From contig MCGE01000011.1 of the NCBI GenBank assembly GCA_002105175.1, positions 868,001 to 932,000 of the forward strand: DNA of 64,000 nucleotides. Reading direction: 5' to 3'. A program made the translations under genes and the position numbers. Of the stretch, positions 21,519 to 33,390 are shown piece after piece; position 1 is the first letter of the stretch, and every line of letters begins with the position of its first letter. Below the pieces are notes generated by a model. The model ran no database searches and was not told the DNA's origin. It saw only the letters and a list, made by a program, of their open reading frames with translations. The stretch is from Absidia repens. Taxonomy: Eukaryota > Mucoromycota > Mucoromycetes > Mucorales > Cunninghamellaceae.

Positions 21519-22529
21519 ATTCATTTACTCATCCACTTCTTTTTTTATTTATTTATTTATTTCGACATTCTATGATTTCTCCTCTCATCATGAATTGAAA
21601 ATCTTTGCTCCTTTCTTTGTTTTTGGGCAGTCGTGTGCGGTGTACTCTACTTGCCTATCACCGCACTATCACCTTGGTGCATTCGCCCAAGATAGCCGGC
21701 AGCAGATGATCTGCGTTGATGATGGTTGATGGCCGTCAATAGGTCTCTGGCAAAGGTTGCCAATGTTTGGAAAATGTGTCATCTTCATATGGCCGTCGGC
21801 GGAGTTTTCCGCATGGACTCGGGCATCTTTTGGTGCCAAGGTGAAATAGAATGGGCGGGGGTAAACTCTCTCGGGTCAATTCAAGGCGGCAGTGGTAGGT
21901 AAGTACCATTCATCTTTCCTTAAAAAAAAAGTCATAGGATTTACTGATCACCATCATCATTTTTTTTCTGATAGCGAGTTACCTGCCACTGGGTGCCTGG
22001 TCCCCCCGCCTTTTGTTTTTTTGTTGGTGCTGGTACATGGCGCTCGTGTTTGTGTCTCGGAGATGGAGAGATAAAAAAAAACTGTCTCCACTTCGTTCGT
22101 TACGATGGCACTTGAAATAAATCTGTCCTACCCAGCTCTATATAATCCCAATGTTGTATCCCCCTCACCGCTGACAAAAATAAAAATAAAAATAAAGAAT
22201 TCAATATTAAGACGATATGTTTGGGTGTATGATTGTAAACTTTATTATGATGATAAACGTAGTGGTGACACACTGTGGTATAAAATGCAAATGTACAAGC
22301 TAAACTAGTGATCCTAAAATAATAACAATGTTCCAATAAAACTACTACCCTAAATACGAGAGAACGATAGGTTGTGTGCGTTGTGTGTAAGGTATTTGGG
22401 ATATGTCTATACTGTCACCAAGTATTGGAAGTTTAAGTACAAGGGTAATATCAGATCCATCGCTAATCTTGGCCAGATCACCTACATGTTGAGCTTTGTT
22501 GTTGTAGAAAAAAGTGATCATCACGTCCA
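21519..22529. other. Intergenic region with a GC-richer block at about 21625-21900
   Basis: Most is AT-rich, but about 21625-21900 is much richer in G and C than the rest of the intergenic DNA. It includes a small hairpin (CTGGCAAAGGTTGCCAATG, 21748-21766). All six frames are interrupted within this block. A structured RNA, an unrecognised exon or a repeat fragment are all possible. The rest is downstream of the ATG11 gene. Confidence 0.4.
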
Positions 22530-25500
22530 TTAAGTTGGTGATAATGCAGTTGTGCTTTGTACTATGTTGCCGGATGAACTTCGAGTAAATTGGCCAAGTG
22601 ATTTATCATGTCTTTGGTGTTGATTTGATGTTGATGATCGTGTTTGCTGATCTGGGGTATTTGTCAAGTCGTCATGAGTGGGAAATTTGTCAATGTTTGA
22701 AGATGAAATGCTAGCCAAGCCGGAATCGTATCGTTGCTGATGAGTATTGCTGGTATTTGGTAACGAATATCGTCGTTGATCCGCCGAATTTCCACTGTTA
22801 TCAGCAATATTTCCTGTTGTTGTTGATGGTGATGGCGAAACTACCGATGGAGAAGAAGATCGAGTTTCTGTCGCTTCCTTTTCTTGTTTCGATTTTCTGT
22901 GATGATGCTTTTGTCGGTTGTTGCGCCAATTTTCCGCTTCAAGTTGATAAAATGTTGTGTTGTCCGGGAGACCATATGGGTTGGTAGTTTGGTCCTAATA
23001 ATTCAAAATAAACCAACGTGTGAGTCAACCAAATCACTACCATATTTTATATTCCGTTATAATTACCTGGGCATTGACTGAATGTTCCGTGACAGAAGTA
23101 ATTCGAGCAACAACCCATTCCCGCGAGTTGATCTGACTTGATATGGCATCTGACGGTTTCAAGAAGTAATGAGGTGCATTGACATTAAAGGCCGCCCAAG
23201 GTTTTCCTGTGGAGTTTTTTGTTGGTAAAAAGAGCGCTACATCGCCAACCTTGAAACTATCAGAAAATATTAAGTGAGCAAAACCTAGTAAAAAATCATT
23301 TAATCAGACTTACTTTCGGAAGGAAATCTTTTCTTGTGCCAATACAGCCAGCTTTGAGTATTTTTCTACATGTAAGAAGAAGAAATCGCTTGAGCCCATG
23401 CAATTGTGTGAATCACTTTTTTCCCATCTACCTTTGAGCTCCTTGTATTCTTTTTGCCAGCGTCGAGTGAGATCGTGTGCAGTTCTGACCTTCTTGAAGA
23501 TTCGCGACACAAACTTTCCAATATCAATCACGTTTGTCGCCGTAAGAATTTCGCTGCAGAATGAAGTGTCATCCAAAATAGCTGATCCACCAATCGATAA
23601 TTTTCTAGTCATAGCACCAACTTCATTTTCATCTACGGGTAATTGCAGTTGATTGGTGATCTCAAAGAATATATTTTTCCGGATATCATCCAATTTATGG
23701 GCCATTTGTACCGATAAGGATTGCAGCTCCACTTTTTCTTCATTCATATATCCAATATGTCGACAAGCTTCGTTGTAGTCGCTTTCCAGAGTTTGCATTT
23801 CCTTCAATAAATAAATGTCCCGTAAATTAAGTAAGTACATTATCATTAAATCTCTAGAAACACACTGATGGTTTTTTTCACATACTTGCAATTTTTTTCT
23901 ATCCCTAACAGCGTTATCAGCTTCCCGGGACAGAATATCCAAAAGTTCAATCATACTGCCGTCATCACTGTCGTCCAAAGATAGATTCAAATCATCATTA
24001 TATTTGATCAATAGGTCAATAAGGATATTGCGAGCGGCGTCATGTATGGATTTCAGCTAAAAACAATGTATGTTAATAATATTCAAACCGATTTTATGAT
24101 TTTCAACGATATCCTTACCTTCTCCAATGCAACGTTCTTTTTCGTCCAATCATTTTCGGCTCGCAAAACCATTTCCCTTGCCTAAAATCAATGGACATAA
24201 AAAAAATAGTAGGTATCAGTTTGATACCCTCATCGTTGTTTACTGAGCTCCCCCTTTTTTTGCCTAGTTGTCTTACCTGAGCCAATTTCTGTTTGATTTC
24301 ATTGCGTGCTTCTTCACTGTTGTTCATTTCGGTCACCAATTGATTCAATTTATCGTCAGCTTCTTGTTTAGATGTAGATGTTTGTTGACGATAGGCCGTA
24401 TATTCCGATCGAAGCTCTTCCAAAGCTTTGCTGAGTAGAGATATTTCGTTCTTGTGTGATATTTCCAACTGCTTTTTTGACTGTGCCATTTCATATTCGT
24501 GTCGTTCCTTCAGTTCCATTATTTCTTGATGGTGCCGATTATCCATGTCGGATTTGATTTTCTTTTCTGTAGTCAGACTTTCTGTCAGTTGCTCGACCTA
24601 TATTATCATATATTCGAATTAATGCTCCCTTGCTGATTGTGATGCACAATTCTCTAATTATTGTTTTACCTTATTTTTCCAATCAGATTCGATGTCAGCA
24701 ACACGGATGTCGGTCAAACCGTCCTTTACTTGTACTTCCTTCAAAAACTATTGAAAAAAAAAAATCGATCAATACCCCTTTTACAAAACAATACTCCGCG
24801 TTTTGTATCTCTGACTAACACTTTTCCGGTTGTCTTCATATGTTTGTCGTTCTTCTTCTAAAAGCTGTTCATATTCTTGGATTCGTAGCCGCATGTCATC
24901 CTTTTCGTGTTCTGCTTGGTCACGGTAATCTTGATACTAAAATATAACATCCAAAAACAGGTCAATCATCAATTTGCAAGATCCGATCCGAATCATTCTT
25001 GTATAACTTACACTTCTCTGTTCCTGTAGCAATTGTTTGTGCACCTCCTTGATAAAAGCTTCTCGTTGCCGGATGGTTTCTTTAAGGTCAGCTATTTCCT
25101 GTTCTTGTTCTATCATGCTTTGTTGCTGCAGTGGTGGGTGCTTTTCGGAGGTTCCTTTAGTCTCGCCGGTCAAAATTTCGGTGTTCTTCATCTTCATGCT
25201 TCCCAAAATTTCATCTACTTCGTTGTCGTCTAACACCGAATATGCTGATGATACTGATGATGAGCCAATTGCTGATGGTGAAGCTATTTGTATGAGCTGA
25301 TTGTGATGCTGGTCTTTCGTGAACTGCCTAAGAGTGTCCGTTATATTAGGTTCCAACGTTGACTGAGTTTGTTGTAACGCTTTTTCTAATGATATAATGC
25401 GTTCTTCGTATTTCTAAAGGAAACATGAATTTTAATCTCGATGTTTGAAAATGTCCATAATATGTATATATATTACCTTCACTTTGTCCTCAGCCAACTC

Positions 25501-28483
25501 CAAGGCCTTTTCAGAAGGGCTTCTTGATGTTGATGCTATAAAATATTACAAAAGAAGATTAACTTTGTTTGATATATAAATTCCGTTTTCTGATGCCATT
25601 AAACAAGTTCCTACTCCTTACCCACATATTCAAGTTTCACAGACGCGGTTGCTAGATCCATATTCATATTTCTAGAGTCCAGTAAAACTATTTTAAAACA
25701 GTACTGAGATGAGTAACCATTTTAATTTCAAAATAATCCCCTCTCAAAAATATAGAAAAGCAATACTTACATGCAGATTCAATTCTTTTCAGAAATTCTA
25801 AATTTAACCCATCAAGCTGCTTGTTCATGTTATTGAGAAGGCTCAGAAGGTTTTGACCGTAGCTGTCACTGGCAATTGCCATTTGAGTCCTATGCCTGTC
25901 ATCAAGTCCATATAGGGGAGTTAAATTTGTATCCTGAGTTACATGTGTTTATCTTATGTTAATATCATATGTTTCAACTTACGAAGAATATGGACCATCC
26001 TTCCGATTCGCCGCCCTGAGTGATGATTTACCCGCCTTCGATGACTGATCTTGCTGACCAATGACTTCAGAGTAAGAGCGGTCTAGTAAGGATAGAAAAT
26101 CTATAAAAAGAAAGCATCATTGCTGTGTCAGTAAAAATGAATGAATGATAATACCTCTTCCCCTCCTATTTCTATGTTACCTTTTATATCTTTTTTTGTA
26201 ATAAGGGTAGTGTTGTCCCCAGAATTGCTTGTTGAGATTTCAAATTGAGGTGCAGCATCATTGATATCTATGTAATAGTACAGAACAAAACACGCCCACG
26301 CATATATATATTTAGCAACCATCATGAGACTAAAATCCCTTGGTTTCATTTACTTACTGGATATATTGAATGGTAAGGAATTCTTGATATCACGACGGAA
26401 GGCGTCTCGACGATCCTGTTCCTGTTCACGAAATCTACCAAGGACATCAGCAATCAAGTTTGCATTTTCTATGAGGATCTTCAAAATAGAAGAGAATGGT
26501 GGTTAACAGACATAATCATACCATCCAATATCGGTTACATTCTTTTCTAACGTTTTCCTTACCGAAGTATATTCCTTCCGGCGTAATCCCTCAATCATCA
26601 ATGCACCCTATAACAATAAAATAATGAGATACGTCAGTTTTTCCACCTAAATGTAGTATATTTCCTGAGAATTTCATTTGTCAACTTACGTAAGCAAATA
26701 CCATGTTCCGACTTGTTTCTAGATAGCTTGAGCCATATTTGTCCTTGAACTCCAATAAAGATCTGTTTGCCAACTCCAATTGAGATGAAGTGGAGGCGAT
26801 ATCACTTTGTAGTTGAGAGATGGTAGTCATATTTTTTAGGAATTTCTGAATGGACTGTCGTTTCAATTGAGTAAGTTTGGTGATTAGCTGTCTTATGGTC
26901 GATTCGTAAGAGGTGAGTTTTGGCAGATAATCATTGATGTGTATTTCGGCTAGGTGGTAGAATGCTTCCAATGCTTTCTTCGTTTGTGATGGAAATGCCG
27001 AGGCCGTGTCTTGTGATGATGGTGACAATGAATTTCGTCGAATCATGGTGGAATATGGTTTCGTCTCCGCCTGATTAGTCAAAGTTAGCGGTTCAGGTGT
27101 GGCAGATGTAGATGGAGTTTGGAGTGACGTTGAGGTTGATGTCGACGAAAAGGATGCATCCAATGATAACTTCGCAAACAATGATGATAGGGGTACTTGA
27201 AGTAAATCGGCAATTTTGCTGTATATACGATTGAGGTCCCGTTTGATTTTGTCACGCAAGAATTGTGTCTTCTCACGAGCGTCTTGAATGTCCATCAACA
27301 TTGTATCCAGAGTCTGTAAGTTGTGGTCGCTTGATATTTGATGCCGCAGTTCTTCTTCATAATTTTGGAGTTCCCCAACCACCGATTGCAGGAAGTGGGT
27401 GTCATGTGTCAGATGTTGGCAAAGTTCTTCTGTATCCTGTCGTGCTGTTTGTAATTGATCCATATCCACATAATCCATCAGCGATTGTTGTTTGTCCAAT
27501 TCAGATGCCGTGTATGTATCACTGTTGCTGTTGTTGGTTCCATGAGAGATGAATGCTGGGTGTATTTGAGTATCATGCAAAATGTTCAAGTCAATGTCCG
27601 CTGACTCTAGTAATGCCGATTGTTTGTCAAGTTCTTTTTCCGCCAAACGGTAAAATTCCTGCACACTGCGATTCGTGATTCCACTGTGAGTTTCCAGATT
27701 GGTAAGAGCCACATTCAATGCCATACTTTGTGATTTTTGTTCTCCCACCAAAGTCTTCGCAAGACTAGTATGTGAGGCCACAGTTTTCATCAAGGTCTAA
27801 AACATAAAAAAAGAGCCACGCAGTCAGCAAAATATACACAATGACGATGTGGTCAAATAACGGACTTACCTGACTGAAAGAATCAAACTTGGCAAAGAGA
27901 GACAAATATAATTCGCAGTGTTGAGGTAGTGCCGTTGTCTTTGATGTAGTCTCCAAGGCATTCAATAAATTGTGTGCTAAAATAAAATAAAGGCACACAT
28001 AAGATTAGCACAATCCACAAGATTTTCAGTTTCATTATTATCATTACCAGCAACTGGCGAGACAACAGGTTCCAAGATCGGCATTTCCACATCTAGGAGG
28101 GTTGCAATCTCTTCAGACGAAGCACCAAGGTAGTACCTGTCATAGCAAAACACAATATATTCATCCTAAATGTAGTGGTAAGTTCAGAGAAGTTTTTTCA
28201 TGCTTGGTATATAAACAATTACGTTACCTTGCCCGTAGCTTCCAGAACTTGTCTGAGCTGATCTTGCTTGACTTGAGTACCGAAGCTTGTCATAAGAATT
28301 TGATTGATAGCAGGAACTCCAGTACATTGTTCTAATTCTTGCTTGAATTCATCTAATCTATACAAGAAAAGCTTGTGAGTTTTCTTGGCAAAAGCTGTGA
28401 CAAGATGCATACGTTTGAATTTGTTGTATCAAGTTACGAGACCAGTGGATATGCTGTCCCGTTTCAGCACGGTATAATTTCAT
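22530..28483 (-). CDS. ATG11: ATG11/FIP200-type autophagy scaffold protein
   Basis: This scaffold connects cargo receptors with the Atg1 kinase complex at the forming autophagosome. I assembled 22 exons into 1460 residues, all GT-AG and in frame: 28413-28483, 28228-28357, 28048-28165, 27870-27976, 26690-27796, 26563-26607, 26358-26478, 26181-26267, 25983-26100, 25771-25895, 25622-25687, 25477-25535, 25012-25413, 24820-24936, 24670-24747, 24277-24597, 24119-24181, 23886-24056, 23432-23801, 23314-23365, 23067-23256, 22530-22994. The N-terminus is ubiquitin-like (MKLYRAETGQHIHW, then QILMTSFG and EYIVFCYDR). An Atg17-like helical region covers about 140-510, coiled coils about 690-1060, and the C-terminal Claw domain (FKVGDVALFLPT, WAAFN, PHYFL, REWVVARI) about 1240-1310. 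A Ser/Thr/Gln-rich tail of ~145 residues follows the Claw. Family assignment is firm; a few small exon boundaries are less so. Confidence 0.93.
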
Positions 28484-29259
28484 ATAAGTTTAATAAAATA
28501 TATGAGGAAAGTCAAGTGAATGAAATAAAAAAAGAAGAAAGTATAAATGACGGGAAAAGTGAAAGAGAAACAAAACCACGCGCTCGTTCAAAAATTAAGT
28601 CATGCTTTTTTGACATCCCAGTTTGGTAATGAGCTTTAATTTTTTTCTTTTGGCAGTGGCTATGTAGGTATGAGTGCGTTCTATCCAACATTGAAACAAA
28701 GGCTATCAATACCAGCTGACTACAAAATATGTCGTTTCTTTACAACACTGAAACACATTGTAATTTGTTCACAACACCAACTCAATTAAATAGACTGACT
28801 ATGACACAGGTATTATTTGTACAGTGTGGGTAACTATACAGTACGTACAGTAGGGCCTACCTTACAAATATTTTTCTGCAAAATATTGATTTTTTGTATA
28901 TGTGAGAGGTAGCGCTTTGAGCTATTGATACAAAAAATAAAGTAAACCCAGGAGTATTTCATATTGGTTCCAGAAAGCTGGGGTTAGAGTGCGGCGTGGT
29001 ATAGTGCTAAACATAAACAAGGGAAAACGACCTTTCAATGGCCTTTCAAGCGGTGAATTGAGGTTCAATATAATATAGAAGGTGTATAAAGTCAGTCTAC
29101 AACATCGACAATATATTTCGGGCAAAAAACTAACAATCCCTATTTTTCCTAATACCGCCGTTGGGAAGCCCTGAGCATTGGCAAAACACAGTAAAATACC
29201 TCCAGTGAAACCCACGCCAGCAACACACATCAAACACACTACACGTAATCTAGTATACT
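28484..29259. other. Promoter side of ATG11
   Basis: No supported gene. A 105-codon open frame on the minus strand (28922-29239) has no recognisable features and adjoins repeat arm C, so I treat it as chance. Confidence 0.45.
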
Positions 29260-29740
29260 CTTTAATACAGAAATGAAGTGAGAAAGAGTATAAATGGATA
29301 TATTTCTTATTGTTTAAGCATAACTATTGTCAACACTAATAAAAATCAATGATGTTGTAAAAAAGGGTTCTATTGCAAAATATGAGAGATACTAATGGGG
29401 ATATTTTCCTTTGAAGCATACAAAAAGAGATATATTTTTATTCATATGTAGAACAGACTACGGAAAAACTAACACTAAATCAAGTTAATGAAGACTCTAA
29501 TAGTCAATTACTGGTGGTCCCAAATCCTGAATCCAAAATGAAAGGGTTTCCCCATGCATCTTGTAATCCCTAAGCTGAACCCCTTCTAAACTAGTCCTAA
29601 CACTAATCTAAGATCATCATAACCTCAATGAAGTTGAATGGTGAAGAAGAAAAAGAAGGGAAGAAAGAAAATGAAAAGAAAGAGACCCAGGAGAAATATA
29701 AACCCACTACATGGGCGGAATTTGAAATGTTTTCTGTAGT
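29260..29740 (-). repeat. Solo arm C of the dispersed repeat family
   Basis: It shares with the other arms TTTTTATTCATATGTAGA (near 29434-29451), the core AAAGGGTTTCCCCATGCATC (29541-29560), GTTGAATGGTGAAGAAG (29634-29650) and the outer ACATGGGCGGAATTTGAAAT (29710-29729). It is shorter and more diverged than arm B. Confidence 0.7.
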
Positions 29741-30577
29741 CTCTCACTGAACAAGAAAACCACATAAGAAGAGCCCGGAACGCCGCTGTATTGCTAGATA
29801 TCGCATGACTACATACATCGGAGGAGCGATATACCTATAATACTTCGTTTTCCCCGTTGATATATTTATTGTAGATCTCTATTGTATGTATTTTTCTTGA
29901 GAAAACATGGAGATTATACGACCCAATAAAAGCTAGACGTGCGCCGACTAAAAATGTTCCACAATATATTTTGGAAGTTTTTAGAAGACCCAGTAACGGG
30001 TTCTTTGAGCTGAATAAAATGAGTCTATAATAAAATATACAGTAGGAATAAAGCTTTTTTTTTGTATAAAAAAAGGCGATTATTGGTGCATATACGTTCG
30101 GACTGATTTCAATGAAAATGCATCCATGACAGATTTCGATATAGTTTCAACATTGATCAATCTTGGTCTGTGTGCAAGTTATTATTACTGTAGTGTTTTA
30201 ATGCCCGCTTGAAAATTGTAGTTTAAGATTATGAAGATCGAAAAGAATGGTATTGATGGATTTGAAAGATAGGTTTTTAATGGATCATCATTCCATGCAT
30301 GATTAAACTAAAGTGGGTCTAGCGCGATTGTTTGATTTCATTAATAGCATGTTCGACAGCCAATCAAATATTCTGTCCACTTTTAAACTACAACACAAAA
30401 ACTGTAAATCTAAAAACAGACCGGTGTTTAAAAAAATAAGGCTATCCTGGGAACCTCATATGGCAGAAAATAAAAAAAAAACACAACCCCACCTTCTGCC
30501 TGATTTTTTTTTTCTTTATTTTTCTTTCTGACTTCTTTTCTTTATCCATTCCTTTCATTCCTCCATTCCCTTTCGTC
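29741..30577. other. Promoter region of the small secreted protein
   Basis: No gene is supported. A pyrimidine-rich leader (CTTTTCTTTATCCATTCC and similar) directly precedes the start at 30578, as is common for well-expressed fungal genes. Confidence 0.5.
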
Positions 30578-31072
30578 ATGTCTGCCTTGCTTCACCTTAC
30601 TTTACTATTCAGCTTGATGCTGGTCCTGGTAAAAGCCCAAGTGGGTCCTGTTGTTATTAGTCCTGAAAACAATGCTACTGTCGCTGCTGGCAAGCCTCTG
30701 AAGATCGAGTATTCATACCCTAATCTCGGCCCTGGTACTTATACTGTTGATGTCAACTTGTGGAAAGATGCTTCTGCTTCTGAACCAATGCAAAACCTTG
30801 TTACTGGATTCTCTGTTCCTGACGGTGCGTCCAACGGTACCAACCTTCAATTTAACACAAACGCCACCATCTCCGTCGATATGCCCTCCAATTTGACCGA
30901 CACCTTTTACTTGACCCTTCACCAGCACGTTCAAATCCAAAGTGGCAATGCACCAACTGTGCGCTCGGCTCCTTTGATGCTTCACAGTGCTGCAATGACC
31001 CATCTCCCACAATCTTTGTCCGTCCTTTTAGTTATTGCTTTAGGTGCATTTGGTTTCTCTTTGGTGATGTAA
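30578..31072 (+). CDS. Small secreted or GPI-anchored cell-surface protein
   Basis: An intronless frame of 164 residues. It opens with a signal peptide (MSALLHLTLLFSLMLVLVKA, predicted cleavage near residue 20). The middle is a compact beta-rich domain with several N-glycosylation sites (NNAT, NGT, NAT, NLT). The end is hydrophobic (about 146-164), as in GPI-anchor signals or a single membrane helix. The ISPENNATV...KIEYSYP start resembles the Ig-like fold seen in many small fungal wall proteins, but I cannot assign a family or function. The pyrimidine-rich leader suggests good expression. It has no relation to its neighbours that I can see. Confidence 0.75.
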   Translation: MSALLHLTLLFSLMLVLVKAQVGPVVISPENNATVAAGKPLKIEYSYPNLGPGTYTVDVNLWKDASASEPMQNLVTGFSVPDGASNGTNLQFNTNATISVDMPSNLTDTFYLTLHQHVQIQSGNAPTVRSAPLMLHSAAMTHLPQSLSVLLVIALGAFGFSLVM

Positions 31073-31618
31073 AGCAAGCTCTGGTCTACTTTATATATGA
31101 TTCCCCTTTGTAATTTAATAAAACCTATAGTTTAGTCTTAAAACAATGTATTATTACTATAATTTATTCTTTGACTCCTAATAAAAAATTATATTGTCCC
31201 TGAATTTGTCTGGCTATGTGGGGTGGGTTGACCATGTGAGTGTTGTGTGTATAGAAAAAAAGGCGGGCTGCTAGGCGGGAGTAAACTGGGTTTCAAAAAA
31301 GGAGAATGGATCAGCCATACAAAGGAAAACAAACGTGTATCATAGAGAAAAGATGACTATTTGCTTCAATTGGGAGGAAGAAATCATGGTAGAACGGTGA
31401 TGTGTTACCAGATACTATAAGGATTCAATATAATATATTGGTGGTTGACTCTAGAGCCAATCAAAACGCTGTTAATCAATATAAGTGACACTTCCATACT
31501 TAGCTCATATTCTCACCAAACACTCCTTTTTTTATATTTTTTATTTCACGAGCTAAAAAATTATTTTCTTTTTTTAACTTCTCTTTCGCTCTTTCCTCTT
31601 TATTTTTGTATATCCATA
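31073..31618. other. Intergenic region before the repeat protein gene
   Basis: It holds the 3' end of the secreted protein gene (AATAAAACC near 31118-31126) and the promoter of the next gene, with a pyrimidine-rich leader at about 31525-31612. The reading frame of the next gene is open upstream to 31445, but the MAKKNAAQ start fits better. Nothing else was seen. Confidence 0.6.
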
Positions 31619-33024
31619 ATGGCTAAAAAGAACGCTGCTCAACGTCGTAAACAAAAGGCCGCCACCGCGACAAAGAAGGCTACCCAACAAGACGATGCCA
31701 CTCCTTCTACTACAAACTCGTCCGCTGCTCCCTCCATTGACCAAACTACTGCCGATAACGCCACCTCTACAGAACCAGAAACTAAAGCTGACGCCACTGA
31801 AACCAAATCGGACGAACAAAAGGTTGCCCCTGCTGAAGAAAAAAATGACACCAAGGTCAAGGAAGCTCCCAAGGTTGAAGAAACCCCCAAGGCTGAAGAA
31901 GCTCCCAAGACCAAGGAAACCCCCAAGGCTGAAGAAGCTCCCAAGGTCAAGGAAACTCCCAAGGCTGAAGAAGCTCCCAAGGCTGAAGAAGCTCCCAAGG
32001 CTGAAGAAGCTCCCAAGGTCAAGGAAACTCCCAAGGTTGAAGAAGCTCCCAAGGCCAAGGAAACTCCCAAGGTCGAAGAAACCCCCAAGGTTGAAGAAAC
32101 TCCCAAGGCCAAGGAAACTCCCAAGGTTGAAGAAGCTCCCAAGGTTGAAGAAGCTCCCAAGGCCAAGGAAACCCCCAAGGTCGAAGAAGCTCCCAAGGTT
32201 GAAGAAACCCCCAAGGCTGAAGAAGCTCCCAAGGCCAAGGAAAACCCCAAGGCTGAAGAAGCTCCCAAGGTCAAGGAACCTCCCAAGGTTGAAGAAGCTC
32301 CCAAGGCTGAAGAAACTCCTAAGGTCAAGGAAACTCCCAAGGTGGAAGAAGCTCCCAAGGCTGAAGAAACTCCTAAGGTCAAGGAAACTCCCAAGGTGGA
32401 AGAAGCTCCCAAGGCTGAAGAAACACCCAAGACTGACAAAGCCACTGTGGAAAAATCCAATGCTGATGAAACACCAAAAACAACTGAAAACAAGGATGAC
32501 AAAAAGGATGATGGATTCAAATCAAGTGAAAAGACAGCAAGCGTGGATGGTGTAGCAACAACTAATGGTGACAAGAAGAAGGACAAATCAGTCAAGAACA
32601 AGACATCATTGGAAAAACGAAAATCAGTGTTTGGTATATTCAAAAAAGACAAGGTAAGAAAAAAGAAAAAGAGTACGACTGATAGATGACTTGATTGATT
32701 GATTGATTTTTTATTTTTATTATTTTGTGACAACAGAGCAAGCCTCCGGTACCATCAAAGACAAATGAAAAGCCCGCTGATAAGACTGTGACTAAGGAAA
32801 TCAAGAAGACCGATGATAAAAAGGAAAGCAAGGCCGCCCCTAAGGAAATCAAGAAGTCTGATGACAAGGTTGCTCCCAAGGAAATCAAGTCCGATGAAAA
32901 GGTTGCCCCCAAGGAAATCAAGAAGACCGATGAAAAGAAGGAAGTCAAGTCTGCGTCCAAGGAAATCAAGAAAACTGATGTCAAAAAGGAAAACAAGCGC
33001 AAGACATGGCAATTCTGGAAATAA
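31619..33024 (+). CDS. Lys/Glu/Pro hexapeptide-repeat protein, unknown function
   Basis: Two exons (31619-32653 and 32737-33024) encode 440 residues. The N-terminus is basic ([15 protein letters not shown]), followed by a Thr/Ser/Asp-rich stretch. Residues 81-272 are 32 tandem six-residue units of the type (K/E)E(A/T)PK(A/V). A second set of longer Lys-rich repeats built on KEIKKTD fills the second exon, and the protein ends KRKTWQFWK. The composition is that of an intrinsically disordered, highly charged protein. Similar repeats occur in microtubule- or membrane-associated and stress proteins, but no homology is claimed. No signal peptide or membrane helix is visible. The pyrimidine-rich leader suggests strong expression. 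Long open frames on the opposite strand are a by-product of the 18 bp repeat. Confidence 0.8.
31859..32434 (+). repeat. Coding minisatellite, 32 units of 18 bp
   Basis: Tandem 18 bp units such as GCTGAAGAAGCTCCCAAG encode the hexapeptide repeats. Higher-order copies are visible: a 54 bp block (CTAAGGTCAAGGAAACTCCC onward) occurs twice in nearly identical form near 32310-32415. This points to recent unequal exchange or slippage. Confidence 0.9.
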
Positions 33025-33390
33025 TCAATGTCAATTATCTTTATCTTCCCTTAAACATTATATTCTTTATCTCCCTTCATTTTATTCACTTCACTTTTCT
33101 CGCCTTTGTTTGTACATCCCATTACTATTATTATTACTATTACTATTATTGAAAAAATCTCCCCAAGCTTTTGCTTACATTTAGTTTAATATTCTTCTAT
33201 TACTTATTTTATGTCTTCTACTTCACCTTCATTCACAAACGTCAAATAAAAGTCTATTACTATCTTTTTTTTTTTTTACTCGTTACTGAACGATCACACA
33301 GCGGCGATTGAATTGATTTTTTTTTTTTTTGCGCCCTTTACCCCTCAACAATAAAACAACGCCTCTTTCTATTTATTTAGTTTTGAACAA
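33025..33390. other. Intergenic region before cardiolipin synthase
   Basis: Contains 3' sequence of the repeat protein gene (AATAAAAG near 33246) and two T runs. No gene is seen. Confidence 0.6.

Noticed and set aside
28922..29239. 105-codon minus-strand frame
   Set aside because: Next to repeat arm C, no splice context, no domain; composition is that of chance translation.
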